Source: an uncultured Eubacteriales bacterium
GTDB taxonomy: Bacteria > Bacillota > Clostridia > Oscillospirales > CAG-272
Assembly (NCBI GenBank): GCA_900548735.1
Contig: URMC01000025.1
Location: forward strand, 1-21,231
Length of the DNA: 21,231 bases
Direction of reading: 5' to 3'
The notes under the pieces: generated by a model
What the model was told of the DNA's origin: nothing
Databases searched by the model: none
What the model saw: the letters and a program-made list of their open reading frames with translations, nothing else
Part shown: positions 6,712 to 14,744 of the stretch, piece after piece
How positions within the stretch are numbered: position 1 is the first letter of the stretch
How the letters are laid out: each line of letters begins with the position of its first letter
Program-made: the position numbers and the translations under genes

Positions 6712-6740
6712 ATCATACCACAGGAAAAGACTTTTGTCAA
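6712..6740 (-). promoter_or_regulatory. Promoter of tRNA-Lys
   Basis: On the minus strand, TTGACA (6740-6735), a 17-base spacer and TATGAT (6717-6712). The -10 lies 17 bases before the mature tRNA 5' end. Confidence 0.85.
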
Positions 6741-6768
6741 CACCTATTTGCGAAATTTTCTGATTTTT

Positions 6769-7281
6769 TTATTTTCCTTGCAGTCGTTCCTGTAATTTCG
6801 CCGCAAAAAGCCGCACGTGCTCCGGCAAATAGCCCGGCAAGATTCCGTCTCCGTCCTCGTCCTCGGTGATAACGGTACGCATCCGGCGTGCGATCAGGCG
6901 GTCAACCCCTTTCTGTGCCGCCACGTTCAGCTCTCCGCCAAAATATAAAAGGTCCTTTGCACTCTCCTGCACTCCGGCAGGGAAGCCGCGCCCGGCATAG
7001 CTTTCCAGAAAGTCCGGATAGGCGCAACACAAAAAAAGGGAATGCGGCGTGTTTTGCAGCACGTCCCTGTATTTTTTTGCGTATCCTCGTGCTGCGCGGT
7101 GAAGTTTTCCGAAGCGCACGGCACCCCCGAGAACCACAAAACCGTACCCCATGGGGGGCGGGGTGTTTTCGGTCAGATCCGCCACGGTTACATCAAACTG
7201 CGGTAAGAGCGCTTTCAGCTCGTGCGCCGCCCGCGCACAGGTGCCGCTTTTGCCGGCATAAGCGATCAGAATTTTCATCAT
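6769..7281 (-). CDS. Flavodoxin-domain protein
   Basis: 170 residues beginning MMKILIAYAGKSGTCARAA, a flavodoxin-type FMN phosphate-binding loop (AYAGKSGT in place of T-x-T-G-x-T). The middle has YGFVVLGGAVRFGKLHRAA and LFLCCAYPDF, then DLLYFGGELN. The pattern suits the short HemG-like/Flavodoxin_5 group that carries electrons or oxidises protoporphyrinogen in other bacteria; the substrate here is not known. AAGGAGG precedes the two ATGs (the first is used here). It has its own perfect promoter, is divergent from the GH106-like gene, and shows no signal peptide or membrane helix. Confidence 0.8.
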   Translation of the reverse strand: MMKILIAYAGKSGTCARAAHELKALLPQFDVTVADLTENTPPPMGYGFVVLGGAVRFGKLHRAARGYAKKYRDVLQNTPHSLFLCCAYPDFLESYAGRGFPAGVQESAKDLLYFGGELNVAAQKGVDRLIARRMRTVITEDEDGDGILPGYLPEHVRLFAAKLQERLQGK

Positions 7282-7307
7282 GCGCCCTCCTTTGCTTCAT
7301 TACCCCC

Positions 7308-7336
7308 ATTATACGCGATGAAAAATCACTTGTCAA
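7308..7336 (-). promoter_or_regulatory. Promoter of the flavodoxin gene
   Basis: Minus-strand TTGACA (7336-7331), 17-base spacer, TATAAT (7313-7308): a consensus sigma-A promoter, about 25 bases before the ATG. Confidence 0.9.
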
Positions 7337-7370
7337 TGCCGAAATTCACGCCGGGGCTTTTCTTTTTGCC

Positions 7371-7386
7371 GAAAATATGATATACT
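7371..7386 (+). promoter_or_regulatory. Extended -10 promoter of the GH106-like gene
   Basis: GAAAATATGATATACT: a TGA-TATACT extended -10 with no good -35. The first 14 bases recur exactly before the AraC-family gene (17000-17013), and ATGATATACTGA recurs before the PHP gene (18605-18616). Confidence 0.6.
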
Positions 7387-7426
7387 GAGGGCAAAGACGC
7401 ATAGCCTGACAGGCTAAGGAGGGCAT

Positions 7427-9733
7427 ATGGCTGACGAAAACCTGAAAGAAGCATTCCTGCACCCAGCGGATAACCGCCGCCCCATGTATTATTTTGAACT
7501 GCCCGCCATTGACGACGAAACGCTCTCCGAGCAACTGATGAACGCGGTGCAGACCTGCCGGCGCAGTGGGTGCTCTACCATCATCCCCCAGTTGCCGCTG
7601 GGCACAGAGCTGGATGCCGCCGGCATTGCGCGCGTGTGCGATATTTTTGCGGAGCTCCTTTCTTTTGCCAAAAAAGAGGGGCTGAAGGTCGGCTTTTACT
7701 TGGATCCCGCCTTTGAACATGCGGTCATCCGGGAGATGAGTTCGATCGGGAACAACGATATGCGTGCCAAAATTCTGGAGTGCAAGGAATACATTTGCTC
7801 CCGCAACGAAAAAGTTTCCCGCCCGCTCCGCCACGAGATGCCGCTTTCCGTGGTGGCATATGCGGAGGAGACCTGCGAGATTATTGACCTGCGCCCGTTC
7901 GTGCGGGACGGAAAAATTCAGTGGAACGCCCCGGACGGCAACTGGGTCGTGCGCGAATACTTTGCCGCGGAGGATACGGAGCGCGAAGGGGCAAATTATC
8001 TTTCTTATGATGCTTCATATCGCTACCTTTCCGCGGTGTTTACGCTTTTCCAGCCGGTGTTTGTACCATACCTCGGCACCACGCTGACGGTGCTTGCTTA
8101 CTCCGGCATCGGTTTCAACGGCAAAAACCGGAGAAGCTGGGACCCTTCGTTCAATGAGTTGTTTGAAAAGCGCTTCGGCTTTGACCCCGCGCCGGTTTAT
8201 CCCGCGCTGTTCGGCTATATCGGCAAAAAAACCGATCATATCAAAACGTTGCTGATGACGGTGCGCGCCTCCATGATCCAGCACGGGATCATGCACGCCC
8301 TGCGCGATTTCGCGGTGGAGCACGGCTTGAAGCCCTTCGGCAATCTGTCAGAGCCGAAACTGACCGCCTGCTCGTGGCTGGTGGGTGACGCGATGCTCAA
8401 CAATATCTATTCCCCCTGTGCGCTGTTGGATAAAGCCTATATGTATGGGGTCAATTCCGTCAAAATCGCCGCGGGCGCCGCGTATAATTTCGACGAGGAG
8501 CGCGTGAATGCAGAGCTTTTCCGTAATTACGGCGGGTGTAGCTCCGGGTCGCTTTGTAATGACGCAATGAACGCCTTTGCACGCGGGGTCAACTGTGCCG
8601 CCTTCCACCTGACGGACGCATTGACGGGTGACGCAACCTTCGGCGATTTTGCCGCGCGTGTGCAGACTCTGCTGCGCGGCGGGCGGCATGTTTCGGATAT
8701 TGCCATGCTGTATCCCATTTACCACCTGCACAGCAAGGTCAACCTGTATTTCTCGCCCACCCACGGGTATGAGTATCCGGTAACGCCCCCCACAGCGGAT
8801 TACATGACGCTGATCAACTCCATTTCCATCTATTCGGGACATGACCTCACGGTGCTGCACCCGGAGGTGCTGAACGCACGGTGCTATGCCGAGGACGGGG
8901 TGCTGTATCTGAAAAACGCCCATAACTATGAGCGTTTTCGCGTGGTGGTGTTGCCCAGCACCGATATGATCAGCCTGGAAAACCTGAAAATCCTCAAAAC
9001 CTTTTTTGACGGGGGCGGCAAAATTCTCGCCACCGGCGTGTTGCCGACTAAGGCGTTTGAGTATGACGAAACCGGGGAGAATGACCGCATGGTGCAGCGC
9101 CTGACCGAGGAAATTTTCGGCAGAGACGCGTGCGACCGGCATGTGATGAAGGACTATTGCCACCACAAAAACGAGGCGGGAGGGGAATCGTTTTTCCTGT
9201 ATTTCAATTTCTCCGCTACGGACGGCACGCAGATGACCAAAAGTTCCACCGTCAACGAGGCGCTCAACTCCTTTGACATTCCGTTTGACGTCTATTTGCC
9301 GGGGATGCTGCGCCTGGAATGCACCGGGGGGCTGAATTCCGCCTATCCGGAGTTCAGCACCATCGGGCTGCACCGTTCTTTCCCGGGCGGGGGGATGATG
9401 GGGCATATTCACAAGCACCGCGGGGACGCGGATATTTACTATTTCGCCAATACCACCAAGCTGGAATATAATCACCATGTGCTGTTGCGCGGCGCGTTTG
9501 ACGTGGAGGAGCGCAATCCTTATACCGGGGAATGTCATGAGCGCCATCGCAAATTCTTCCGCTACAAGGGCGAAATTTATACTAACCTGCGCCTTACGCT
9601 TCACCCGTCGGAATCGGTGTTCTTCTATGCGACCAAAGCACCGCTTTCGGACGAGGAGATTGCCGCCACAGAGGAGATCACGTCCATTGACCATCTGCGC
9701 GGTGAGCATGCCGCGCTGATGAGCGAATTCTGA
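7427..9733 (+). CDS. GH106-like (alpha-L-rhamnosidase-type) glycoside hydrolase
   Basis: 768 residues, ATG after AAGGAGG. The start RPMYYFELPAIDDETLSEQL and the (beta/alpha)-barrel-like N-terminal half, the segment IIDLRPFVRDGKIQWNAPDG (about 152-172), and a later glutamine-amidotransferase-like fold (RFRVVVLPSTDMISLENLK, FFDGGGKILATG, about 503-540) follow the plan of GH106 alpha-L-rhamnosidases and related large hydrolases. The C-terminal 150 residues are beta-rich (DADIYYFANTTK, NPYTGECHE). No signal peptide, so it would act inside the cell on imported oligosaccharides. I cannot assign catalytic residues, and the protein is shorter than many GH106 enzymes, so substrate and exact family are uncertain. 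Single-gene unit ending in a bidirectional terminator. Confidence 0.6.
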   Translation: MADENLKEAFLHPADNRRPMYYFELPAIDDETLSEQLMNAVQTCRRSGCSTIIPQLPLGTELDAAGIARVCDIFAELLSFAKKEGLKVGFYLDPAFEHAVIREMSSIGNNDMRAKILECKEYICSRNEKVSRPLRHEMPLSVVAYAEETCEIIDLRPFVRDGKIQWNAPDGNWVVREYFAAEDTEREGANYLSYDASYRYLSAVFTLFQPVFVPYLGTTLTVLAYSGIGFNGKNRRSWDPSFNELFEKRFGFDPAPVYPALFGYIGKKTDHIKTLLMTVRASMIQHGIMHALRDFAVEHGLKPFGNLSEPKLTACSWLVGDAMLNNIYSPCALLDKAYMYGVNSVKIAAGAAYNFDEERVNAELFRNYGGCSSGSLCNDAMNAFARGVNCAAFHLTDALTGDATFGDFAARVQTLLRGGRHVSDIAMLYPIYHLHSKVNLYFSPTHGYEYPVTPPTADYMTLINSISIYSGHDLTVLHPEVLNARCYAEDGVLYLKNAHNYERFRVVVLPSTDMISLENLKILKTFFDGGGKILATGVLPTKAFEYDETGENDRMVQRLTEEIFGRDACDRHVMKDYCHHKNEAGGESFFLYFNFSATDGTQMTKSSTVNEALNSFDIPFDVYLPGMLRLECTGGLNSAYPEFSTIGLHRSFPGGGMMGHIHKHRGDADIYYFANTTKLEYNHHVLLRGAFDVEERNPYTGECHERHRKFFRYKGEIYTNLRLTLHPSESVFFYATKAPLSDEEIAATEEITSIDHLRGEHAALMSEF

Positions 9734-9780
9734 ACCAACAAAAAAGCCTTCTCCTGCGGGAGAAGGCTTTTTTGTTGGTT
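9733..9780. terminator. Bidirectional terminator between convergent genes
   Basis: Perfect 22-base inverted repeat whose arms run AACCAACAAAAAAGCCTTCT.. and its complement around a 4-base loop. It starts at the stop codon of the plus-strand hydrolase and can also end the minus-strand decarboxylase transcript. Confidence 0.92.
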
Positions 9781-9838
9781 TTTATTGCCCGGTATTCAAC
9801 CGAAAGGCTATCGAAGCCCGGTGTTCTTAATGTTCCTT

Positions 9839-11176
9839 TTATGTTGCCACCACCAACACGGTTTTTACATCGTAGTGCCGGAAAAGCTCCAGTCTTTCCC
9901 GGTCGATGATCTCGCCCGATATCGCAATCGGAATGGCGGGAGGGCAGGAAACCGTGGGCGCAGCGCAGACTCTGCCAAGCGCTTTTTCCACAGGTACGGT
10001 TTCCGCGGGGGAGAAGATCGCCTCCCGCACGGTCATAGCGACCTTTGCCGGGGGCAGGGTGAAGGGAAACGGCTCCCGGAGGGGGAGCTTGTTTTTCCCC
10101 AGTGCCGTGACCAGCTTTTGCAGATCGGTGGTTTTTGTTTCGGAGGAGGGCATCAACACCACGTGCTCTTTGTCTGCATATTCGCACTCGATATTTGCAC
10201 GGCGCAGTAAATCCGCGATTTCGGTGCCGTCAAGCCCTTCGGGGGCAAGCAGGGTCAGCTTCATCGGCTCGGTGTTTTCCAGCACCTGCCAGCCGTTTTC
10301 CGTCATCAGGCTACGCGCTTTGTCCGTCCGTTCCGCGCCCTTGTACAGCTTGGCGCAAAATTGCCCGGTCAGATACCGGTTGCAAAGATCCAGCGAGCAG
10401 AGCGTGAGGTAGGAGGGGCTGGTGGAGCCGAACAGCGCCATCGCTACTTTGGCGTTTTCCGCAAAGCCCTGCGGTGCGGTTTTTCCGATGTGCAGATACG
10501 CGCCCCCCGTCAGCACGGGCAGGGTCTTGTGGGCGGAGTCACAGCAAAGGTCGGCGCCTGCGTCCATCGGGTGCAGGCTTTCCGGCAGGAATTTCAGATA
10601 CGCGCCGTGCGCGTTATCTACCAAAAGCGGCACACCATAGCGGTGGCAGACCCCGGCAATTTCCCGCACCGGCAGAAGCCCGCCGAGATAGTCCGGCGTG
10701 GTGATGTATACGGCGATGGGCGCTGCTTCCGCGCTTTCCAGCGCGGCTTCCACGTCCCTTGCGGTGAGCGGGCAACTGCAAAGGGAGCCCGAGTCCTCGG
10801 GGGTCAGCCATGCCACATCCAGGTCACACAGTGCCAGTGCGTACAAAAATGTTTTATGCGCATTGCGCGCGGCAAGCACGGTTTTGCGCCCCTCGCTTTT
10901 GGCGGCAACCGCCGCCAGATACAGCATTGCGCGGATGCACTGGCTGGAGCCCTCTGTGGAATAAAGCGTTTTGCCTGAGCCGAACAGCGAGGCGGCGTTC
11001 CGCTCGCTTTCCCCGATGATACCGTCCGCCACATACAGCTCGTCCGCACCGGCAATTTCGGTAATATCCCAGCTTTCCACACCGAGAAAGCGATTTCCCT
11101 TGTGCCCGGGCATGTGAAACCGAACCGGGTTTTTGATCGCATTGGCACGTACAAAATCAAATATGGGGGTATTCAT
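9839..11176 (-). CDS. PLP-dependent Orn/Lys/Arg decarboxylase-family protein
   Basis: 445 residues from ATG 11176. The frame extends 8 codons further upstream, but GGAGAAA precedes this ATG and the family start NTPIFDFVRANAIKNPVRFHMPGHKG follows. PLP residues are visible: D187 and H190 in VDNAHGAYL, and the Schiff-base lysine K217 in DSAHKTLPVLTGGAY. A reduced C-terminal domain follows (AIFSPAETVPVEKALGR). The family decarboxylates arginine, lysine or ornithine to polyamines or their precursors; the substrate is not readable. It is somewhat shorter than usual (about 470-490). The start lies one base after the stop of the SCIFF maturase (TAA-A-ATG), so the two are translationally linked. Confidence 0.88.
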   Translation of the reverse strand: MNTPIFDFVRANAIKNPVRFHMPGHKGNRFLGVESWDITEIAGADELYVADGIIGESERNAASLFGSGKTLYSTEGSSQCIRAMLYLAAVAAKSEGRKTVLAARNAHKTFLYALALCDLDVAWLTPEDSGSLCSCPLTARDVEAALESAEAAPIAVYITTPDYLGGLLPVREIAGVCHRYGVPLLVDNAHGAYLKFLPESLHPMDAGADLCCDSAHKTLPVLTGGAYLHIGKTAPQGFAENAKVAMALFGSTSPSYLTLCSLDLCNRYLTGQFCAKLYKGAERTDKARSLMTENGWQVLENTEPMKLTLLAPEGLDGTEIADLLRRANIECEYADKEHVVLMPSSETKTTDLQKLVTALGKNKLPLREPFPFTLPPAKVAMTVREAIFSPAETVPVEKALGRVCAAPTVSCPPAIPIAISGEIIDRERLELFRHYDVKTVLVVAT

Positions 11177-11177
11177 T

Positions 11178-12557
11178 TTATTTCTCCGATTTTTCTGCAA
11201 CCTTGATCATGATAGCGCATTCAATGCGCTTTTTGAACAGCTCACACCCCGGCGCATATACACCGCGGATGGTGCCGGAGGCGTGAAACGCGTTGGCGGC
11301 GCACCCGCCGGAGCAATAGAGCTTCGCCCAGCAGTCCGCACATTCCGGGCGGGCGTAAGCATTGCAGGAGCGGAACTCCTCGCGCAGCGCCTCATTGGTC
11401 ACGCCGTGCCAGATGTCGCCGAGCTTATAATTGCTTTCGCCCACAAACTGATGGCAGGGGTAAAGGTCACCCCACGGGGTCACTGCCATATATTCGGTGC
11501 CGGAGCCGCACCCCGAAATGCGTTTGTAAATACAGGGACCTGCCGTCAGATCGATCATGTAGTGGTAGAAGGTAAAGCCTTTGCCTTCCTTTTCACGGCG
11601 GAGCATTTCCGTGGCAAGAATCTCATACTGCTCCTTGACCACCTCAATGTCGGCGGGGGTCAGCGCCATCGGGTCGTCCGGCGCGGCGACCACCGGCTCC
11701 ATGCTCAGCTCCGTAAAGCCAAGGTCCGCCATGTGGAGCACGTCTTTGGTGAAATCCGGGTTGCGGTGGGTAAAGGTGCCGCGCATGTAATAGTTTTTGC
11801 CACCCCGTGCCGCTACCAGCTTCTGAAATTTCGGCACGATTTTGTCATAGCTCCCGTGCCCGGCAAGGTCCACGCGTGTGGCGTCGTGAATTTCTTTGCG
11901 CCCGTCAAGGCTCAGCACCACGTTGCTCATTTCACGGTTGCAGAAGTCGATGACCTCATCGTCGATCAGCACGCCGTTGGTGGTCAGCGTAAAGCGGAAG
12001 TTTTTGCCGTGCGCTTTTTCCACACTGCGGGCATAGGCAACCGTCTCTTTGACCACATCCCAGTTCATCAGCGGCTCGCCGCCGAAGAAGTCCACTTCCA
12101 GATTCCGGCGCGTGCCGGAGTTTTCAATCAGAAAATCAATCGCCCGTTTGCTCACTTCAAGCGGCATCAGCGCCCGCTCGCCGTGATACTTGCCCTGGCT
12201 TGCAAAGCAATAGGAGCAGTTGAGGTTGCAGGTGTGCGCCACGTGCAGGCACAGCGCCTTGATCACATTACCGGAGCGCGCTTTGAAAGTGCCCGCCATA
12301 TCCCGGTAAGTGTCCGGCGTGAACAGCTGACCGGATTTTTCCAGTGCCGCAATATCGTCATAGCACTGTTCCAGTTCTTCCTTTGTCACATCCGGGCGGT
12401 CGCCGTATTTTTTCAGCAGTTCCGCCACCAGCGCCTCGCGCTCCGTGTTCTGATACGCGGCGATCATATCATACGCCACGTCGTCCACCACGTGCACGGC
12501 GCCGGAGCAGGTGTCCAGCACGATGTTATATCCGTTCAGTTTGTATTGATGTACCAT
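11178..12557 (-). CDS. SCIFF peptide maturase (radical SAM/SPASM thioether-forming enzyme)
   Basis: 459 residues from ATG 12557, preceded by AAGGAGG; the frame runs further upstream but that part is not family-like. Residues 1-100 are a peptide-recognition (RRE-like) region beginning MVHQYKLNGYNIVLDTCSGA. The radical SAM cluster is C110-x3-C114-x2-C117 (HTCNLNCSYCFA), followed by DFFGGEPLMNWD. The C-terminal SPASM part carries GCGSGTEYMAVTPWGDLYPCHQF and CADCWAKLYCSGGCAANAF, holding auxiliary 4Fe-4S clusters. The enzyme forms Cys-to-residue thioether links in the SCIFF precursor, whose gene lies 64 bases upstream. Family length (about 450) is normal. It is probably expressed at a lower level than the precursor because of the hairpin between them. 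Confidence 0.94.
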   Translation of the reverse strand: MVHQYKLNGYNIVLDTCSGAVHVVDDVAYDMIAAYQNTEREALVAELLKKYGDRPDVTKEELEQCYDDIAALEKSGQLFTPDTYRDMAGTFKARSGNVIKALCLHVAHTCNLNCSYCFASQGKYHGERALMPLEVSKRAIDFLIENSGTRRNLEVDFFGGEPLMNWDVVKETVAYARSVEKAHGKNFRFTLTTNGVLIDDEVIDFCNREMSNVVLSLDGRKEIHDATRVDLAGHGSYDKIVPKFQKLVAARGGKNYYMRGTFTHRNPDFTKDVLHMADLGFTELSMEPVVAAPDDPMALTPADIEVVKEQYEILATEMLRREKEGKGFTFYHYMIDLTAGPCIYKRISGCGSGTEYMAVTPWGDLYPCHQFVGESNYKLGDIWHGVTNEALREEFRSCNAYARPECADCWAKLYCSGGCAANAFHASGTIRGVYAPGCELFKKRIECAIMIKVAEKSEK

Positions 12558-12578
12558 GAAATCCTCCTTACGATGAAA

Positions 12579-12602
12579 AAGTGCCGTCCTGAGACGGCAC
12601 TT
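12579..12602 (-). terminator. Attenuating terminator between SCIFF precursor and maturase
   Basis: Stem AAGTGCCGTC / GACGGCACTT with a 4-base loop, followed on the minus strand by TTTTTC. It sits between the precursor stop and the maturase ribosome site. Partial readthrough would give more precursor than enzyme, as expected for such peptides. Confidence 0.82.
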
Positions 12603-12621
12603 ATAGCGGTATTTCTCAGCC

Positions 12622-12774
12622 TTACTTCTCTTCGGTCTTGTTCTCGCAGGACTGATTGGCAACGCCGCAGCTGGTTTTGCAGGCGGACTGGCAGGAGGTC
12701 TGGCATTCGCCGCAACCGCCGTTTACCGCGCTCTTGCAAAGATTTCTGGTTTCCAGAGTTTCAATTCTTTTCAT
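12622..12774 (-). CDS. SCIFF ranthipeptide precursor (six-Cys peptide)
   Basis: 50 residues. It starts MKRIETLETRNLCKSAVNGG and continues with the core CGECQTSCQSACKTSC, then GVANQSCEN and KTEEK. The core matches the nearly invariant SCIFF peptide of Clostridia, with the six family cysteines at 21, 24, 28, 32, 36 and 43. There is one extra cysteine at 13 and a short charged tail. The maturase downstream introduces a thioether cross-link; the biological role of mature SCIFF is still debated. Residue 37, next to C36, is Gly. As I recall, characterised members have Thr there, and a link to that Thr has been reported. GGAG lies about 9 bases before the ATG, and a consensus promoter drives the unit. 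Confidence 0.95.
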   Translation of the reverse strand: MKRIETLETRNLCKSAVNGGCGECQTSCQSACKTSCGVANQSCENKTEEK

Positions 12775-12822
12775 GACTACATCTCCGTTTCTAAACCCCG
12801 TGGGCTATTAAACTACTGAAAT

Positions 12823-12851
12823 ATTATAACATACATTTTTTTTGCTGTCAA
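12823..12851 (-). promoter_or_regulatory. Promoter of the SCIFF operon
   Basis: Minus-strand TTGACA (12851-12846), exactly 17 bases, then TATAAT (12828-12823): full consensus. A strong promoter fits high, constitutive precursor expression. Confidence 0.92.
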
Positions 12852-12874
12852 CCCCTTTTGCGGGGCGCACGGAA

Positions 12875-14617
12875 TTATTTCTTTCTTGCGGGAATTTTGC
12901 TTTCGATCTCGGCAATCATCGCGGCAATCTTTTCTTTTGCCGCACCTGCCGCCTCGTCGGGTGCCGCATCAAAGGTAAAGGACTTGTTTCTCGCGGTCAG
13001 TTCCACCGCGCCGCGTTCCAGCGTGCGGGGGCTCACGATGATACGGAGCGGTACGCCCAGCAGGTCCGCATCCGAGAACATCACGCCTGCGCTGATGTTG
13101 CGGTCGTCGTAAATCACTTCCACGCCGAGGTCTTTCAGTTCCTCATACAGCTTGTCCGCCACCTCGCGCACGCCGGGGTCATCCACGCGCAGAGCGCACA
13201 GATGCACCTGCCAGGGTGCAATGGTCATCGGCCAGATGGGACCGTACTGGTCACGGCTGACCTGGCACACGGACGCCACAAGCCGCCCCACGCCGATGCC
13301 GTAGCAACCCATGATGGGGTATTGCAACACACCGTCCTGATCGAGATACTGCATATTCATACTCTTGGTGTACTTGGTGCCGAGCTGGAAGATGTTGCCC
13401 ACCTCGATGCCGCGTTTGATGGTGATGGAGTGCTTGCCGCACACCGGGCAAACGCCGCCCTCGGTTGCTTTTGCCACACTCACGTATTCCACATTGCCGA
13501 TGTCGCGCGCGAGATTCAGCCCTTTGTAGTGGTAGTTTTCCTTGTTTGCGCCGGCAACCAGCGCGCCGATGCCGCGAAGCGACTCGTCATATACCACCGT
13601 CACGTGTTCCGGCAGATCTTTCGGGCCGATAAAGCCGGGGTGCAATCCCATTTCCTCGGTCACGGTCGCCGCGTGAACCTCGCCGCCCACCACGTTGCGC
13701 AGTTTGGTCTCGTTAACTTCCAGGTCGCCGCGGATAAAGACAATCACCAGTGCGTCGTCCGCGTTTTTCTGATACAGCACCGCCTTGCAGGATGCTTTTG
13801 TCGGCGCGTGCAGGAAGTTGCAGACTTCCTCGATCGTTTTCTGATGCGGGGTCTCCACCAGCTCCAGCGGCTCCGCCGGGGTCTCCTCGTTCTTCACAAT
13901 GCAGTCGGCAACTTCCATATTGGAGCGGTAACCGCACTCAGGGCAGAGCACGATGGTGTCCTCTCCGATGTCGGTCAGCAACATAAACTCATGCGAAACT
14001 CTGCCGCCCATCATTCCGGAGTCGGATTTCACCGCCACCACTTCCGGCACGCCGCAACGGGCAAAAATGCGCTCATAGGCATGGTAACAGATGTCATAAT
14101 ACCGTTCCAGATCTTCCTGCGAGGTGTGGAAGGAATAAGCGTCCTTCATCGTAAATTCGCGGGTGCGGATCAGCCCCCCGCGGGAGCGCGGCTCGTCGCG
14201 GAATTTGGTCTGAATCTGATAAATCATAAAGGGGTATTTGGCGTAACTCTGCGCCGCGTCACGGGCAAGTTGCACCGCCGCCTCCTCAAGCGTCATCCCC
14301 AGCACCATGTCAATGCCGTTGCGGTCCTTGAAGCGGAGCAATTCGGATCCCACGCTCTCAAACCGCCCGGATTCCTGCCAGAGAGTGGCGGGCATCACAA
14401 CGGGGAACATCACTTCCTGCCCGTCGATGCGATCCATTTCCTCCCGCATGATGTTTTCGATTTTTTTGGTGATCCGTTTTGCCGGCATAAAGAGCGAAAA
14501 TACGCCCGTGCCGACCGATTTGATGTAGCCGCCGCGCACCATCAGCGCCTGGCTTTCCACCACACAGTCGGAGGGGGCTTTTTTAAAGCGCTCACCCAGC
14601 AATGCCGTAAGTTTCAT
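12875..14617 (-). CDS. proS: Prolyl-tRNA synthetase, bacterial type with editing domain
   Basis: 580 residues from ATG 14617 (GGAGGA upstream; an upstream TTG-type extension is not family-like). A class II synthetase that charges tRNA-Pro. It begins MKLTALLGERFKKAP. Motif 2 is in FRDEPRSRGGLIRTREFTMKDAYSFH, motif 3 in MGCYGIGVGRLVA, and an inserted YbaK-like editing domain lies roughly at residues 225-400 (FLHAPTKASCKAVLY, VIVFIRGDLEVNETKL). This is the longer ProRS layout usual in most bacteria; length is normal (about 565-580). The C-terminal anticodon-binding part has DLGVEVIYDDRNISAGVMFSDADL. It has its own promoter and no T-box-sized leader. Confidence 0.97.
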   Translation of the reverse strand: MKLTALLGERFKKAPSDCVVESQALMVRGGYIKSVGTGVFSLFMPAKRITKKIENIMREEMDRIDGQEVMFPVVMPATLWQESGRFESVGSELLRFKDRNGIDMVLGMTLEEAAVQLARDAAQSYAKYPFMIYQIQTKFRDEPRSRGGLIRTREFTMKDAYSFHTSQEDLERYYDICYHAYERIFARCGVPEVVAVKSDSGMMGGRVSHEFMLLTDIGEDTIVLCPECGYRSNMEVADCIVKNEETPAEPLELVETPHQKTIEEVCNFLHAPTKASCKAVLYQKNADDALVIVFIRGDLEVNETKLRNVVGGEVHAATVTEEMGLHPGFIGPKDLPEHVTVVYDESLRGIGALVAGANKENYHYKGLNLARDIGNVEYVSVAKATEGGVCPVCGKHSITIKRGIEVGNIFQLGTKYTKSMNMQYLDQDGVLQYPIMGCYGIGVGRLVASVCQVSRDQYGPIWPMTIAPWQVHLCALRVDDPGVREVADKLYEELKDLGVEVIYDDRNISAGVMFSDADLLGVPLRIIVSPRTLERGAVELTARNKSFTFDAAPDEAAGAAKEKIAAMIAEIESKIPARKK

Positions 14618-14652
14618 AATCTTCCTCCGAAAAATATAACAATAATAACCAT

Positions 14653-14681
14653 AATATAGCACAATCCGCCCCGCTTGTCAA
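14653..14681 (-). promoter_or_regulatory. Promoter of proS
   Basis: Minus-strand TTGACA (14681-14676), 17-base spacer, TATATT (14658-14653). The leader to the ATG is only about 35 bases, which leaves no room for a T-box riboswitch. Confidence 0.88.
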
Positions 14682-14701
14682 GAAGCCGCGGCAAAAAAGA
14701 A

Positions 14702-14723
14702 GCCCCGCGCCATGGCGCGGGGC
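14702..14723 (-). terminator. Terminator of the GH36 gene
   Basis: Palindrome GCCCCGCGCC-AT-GGCGCGGGGC, followed on the minus strand by TTCTTTTTTG. It lies about 20 bases past the GH36 stop and just upstream of the proS promoter. Confidence 0.85.
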
Positions 14724-14744
14724 AAATCAAAGAGGTCGGGGCGA

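Noticed and set aside
9787..9822. Direct repeat GCCCGGT in the gap after the bidirectional terminator
   Set aside because: Seven bases repeated twice is within chance for this composition and has no associated structure.
11133..14659. Plus-strand open frames of 547 and 605 codons
   Set aside because: They lie antisense to the SCIFF maturase/precursor and proS, all of which have clear family motifs; the low-complexity His/Arg/Val-rich translations are shadows.
14618..14701. T-box riboswitch before proS
   Set aside because: The promoter lies only about 35 bases upstream of the start codon, leaving no room for a specifier stem or antiterminator.
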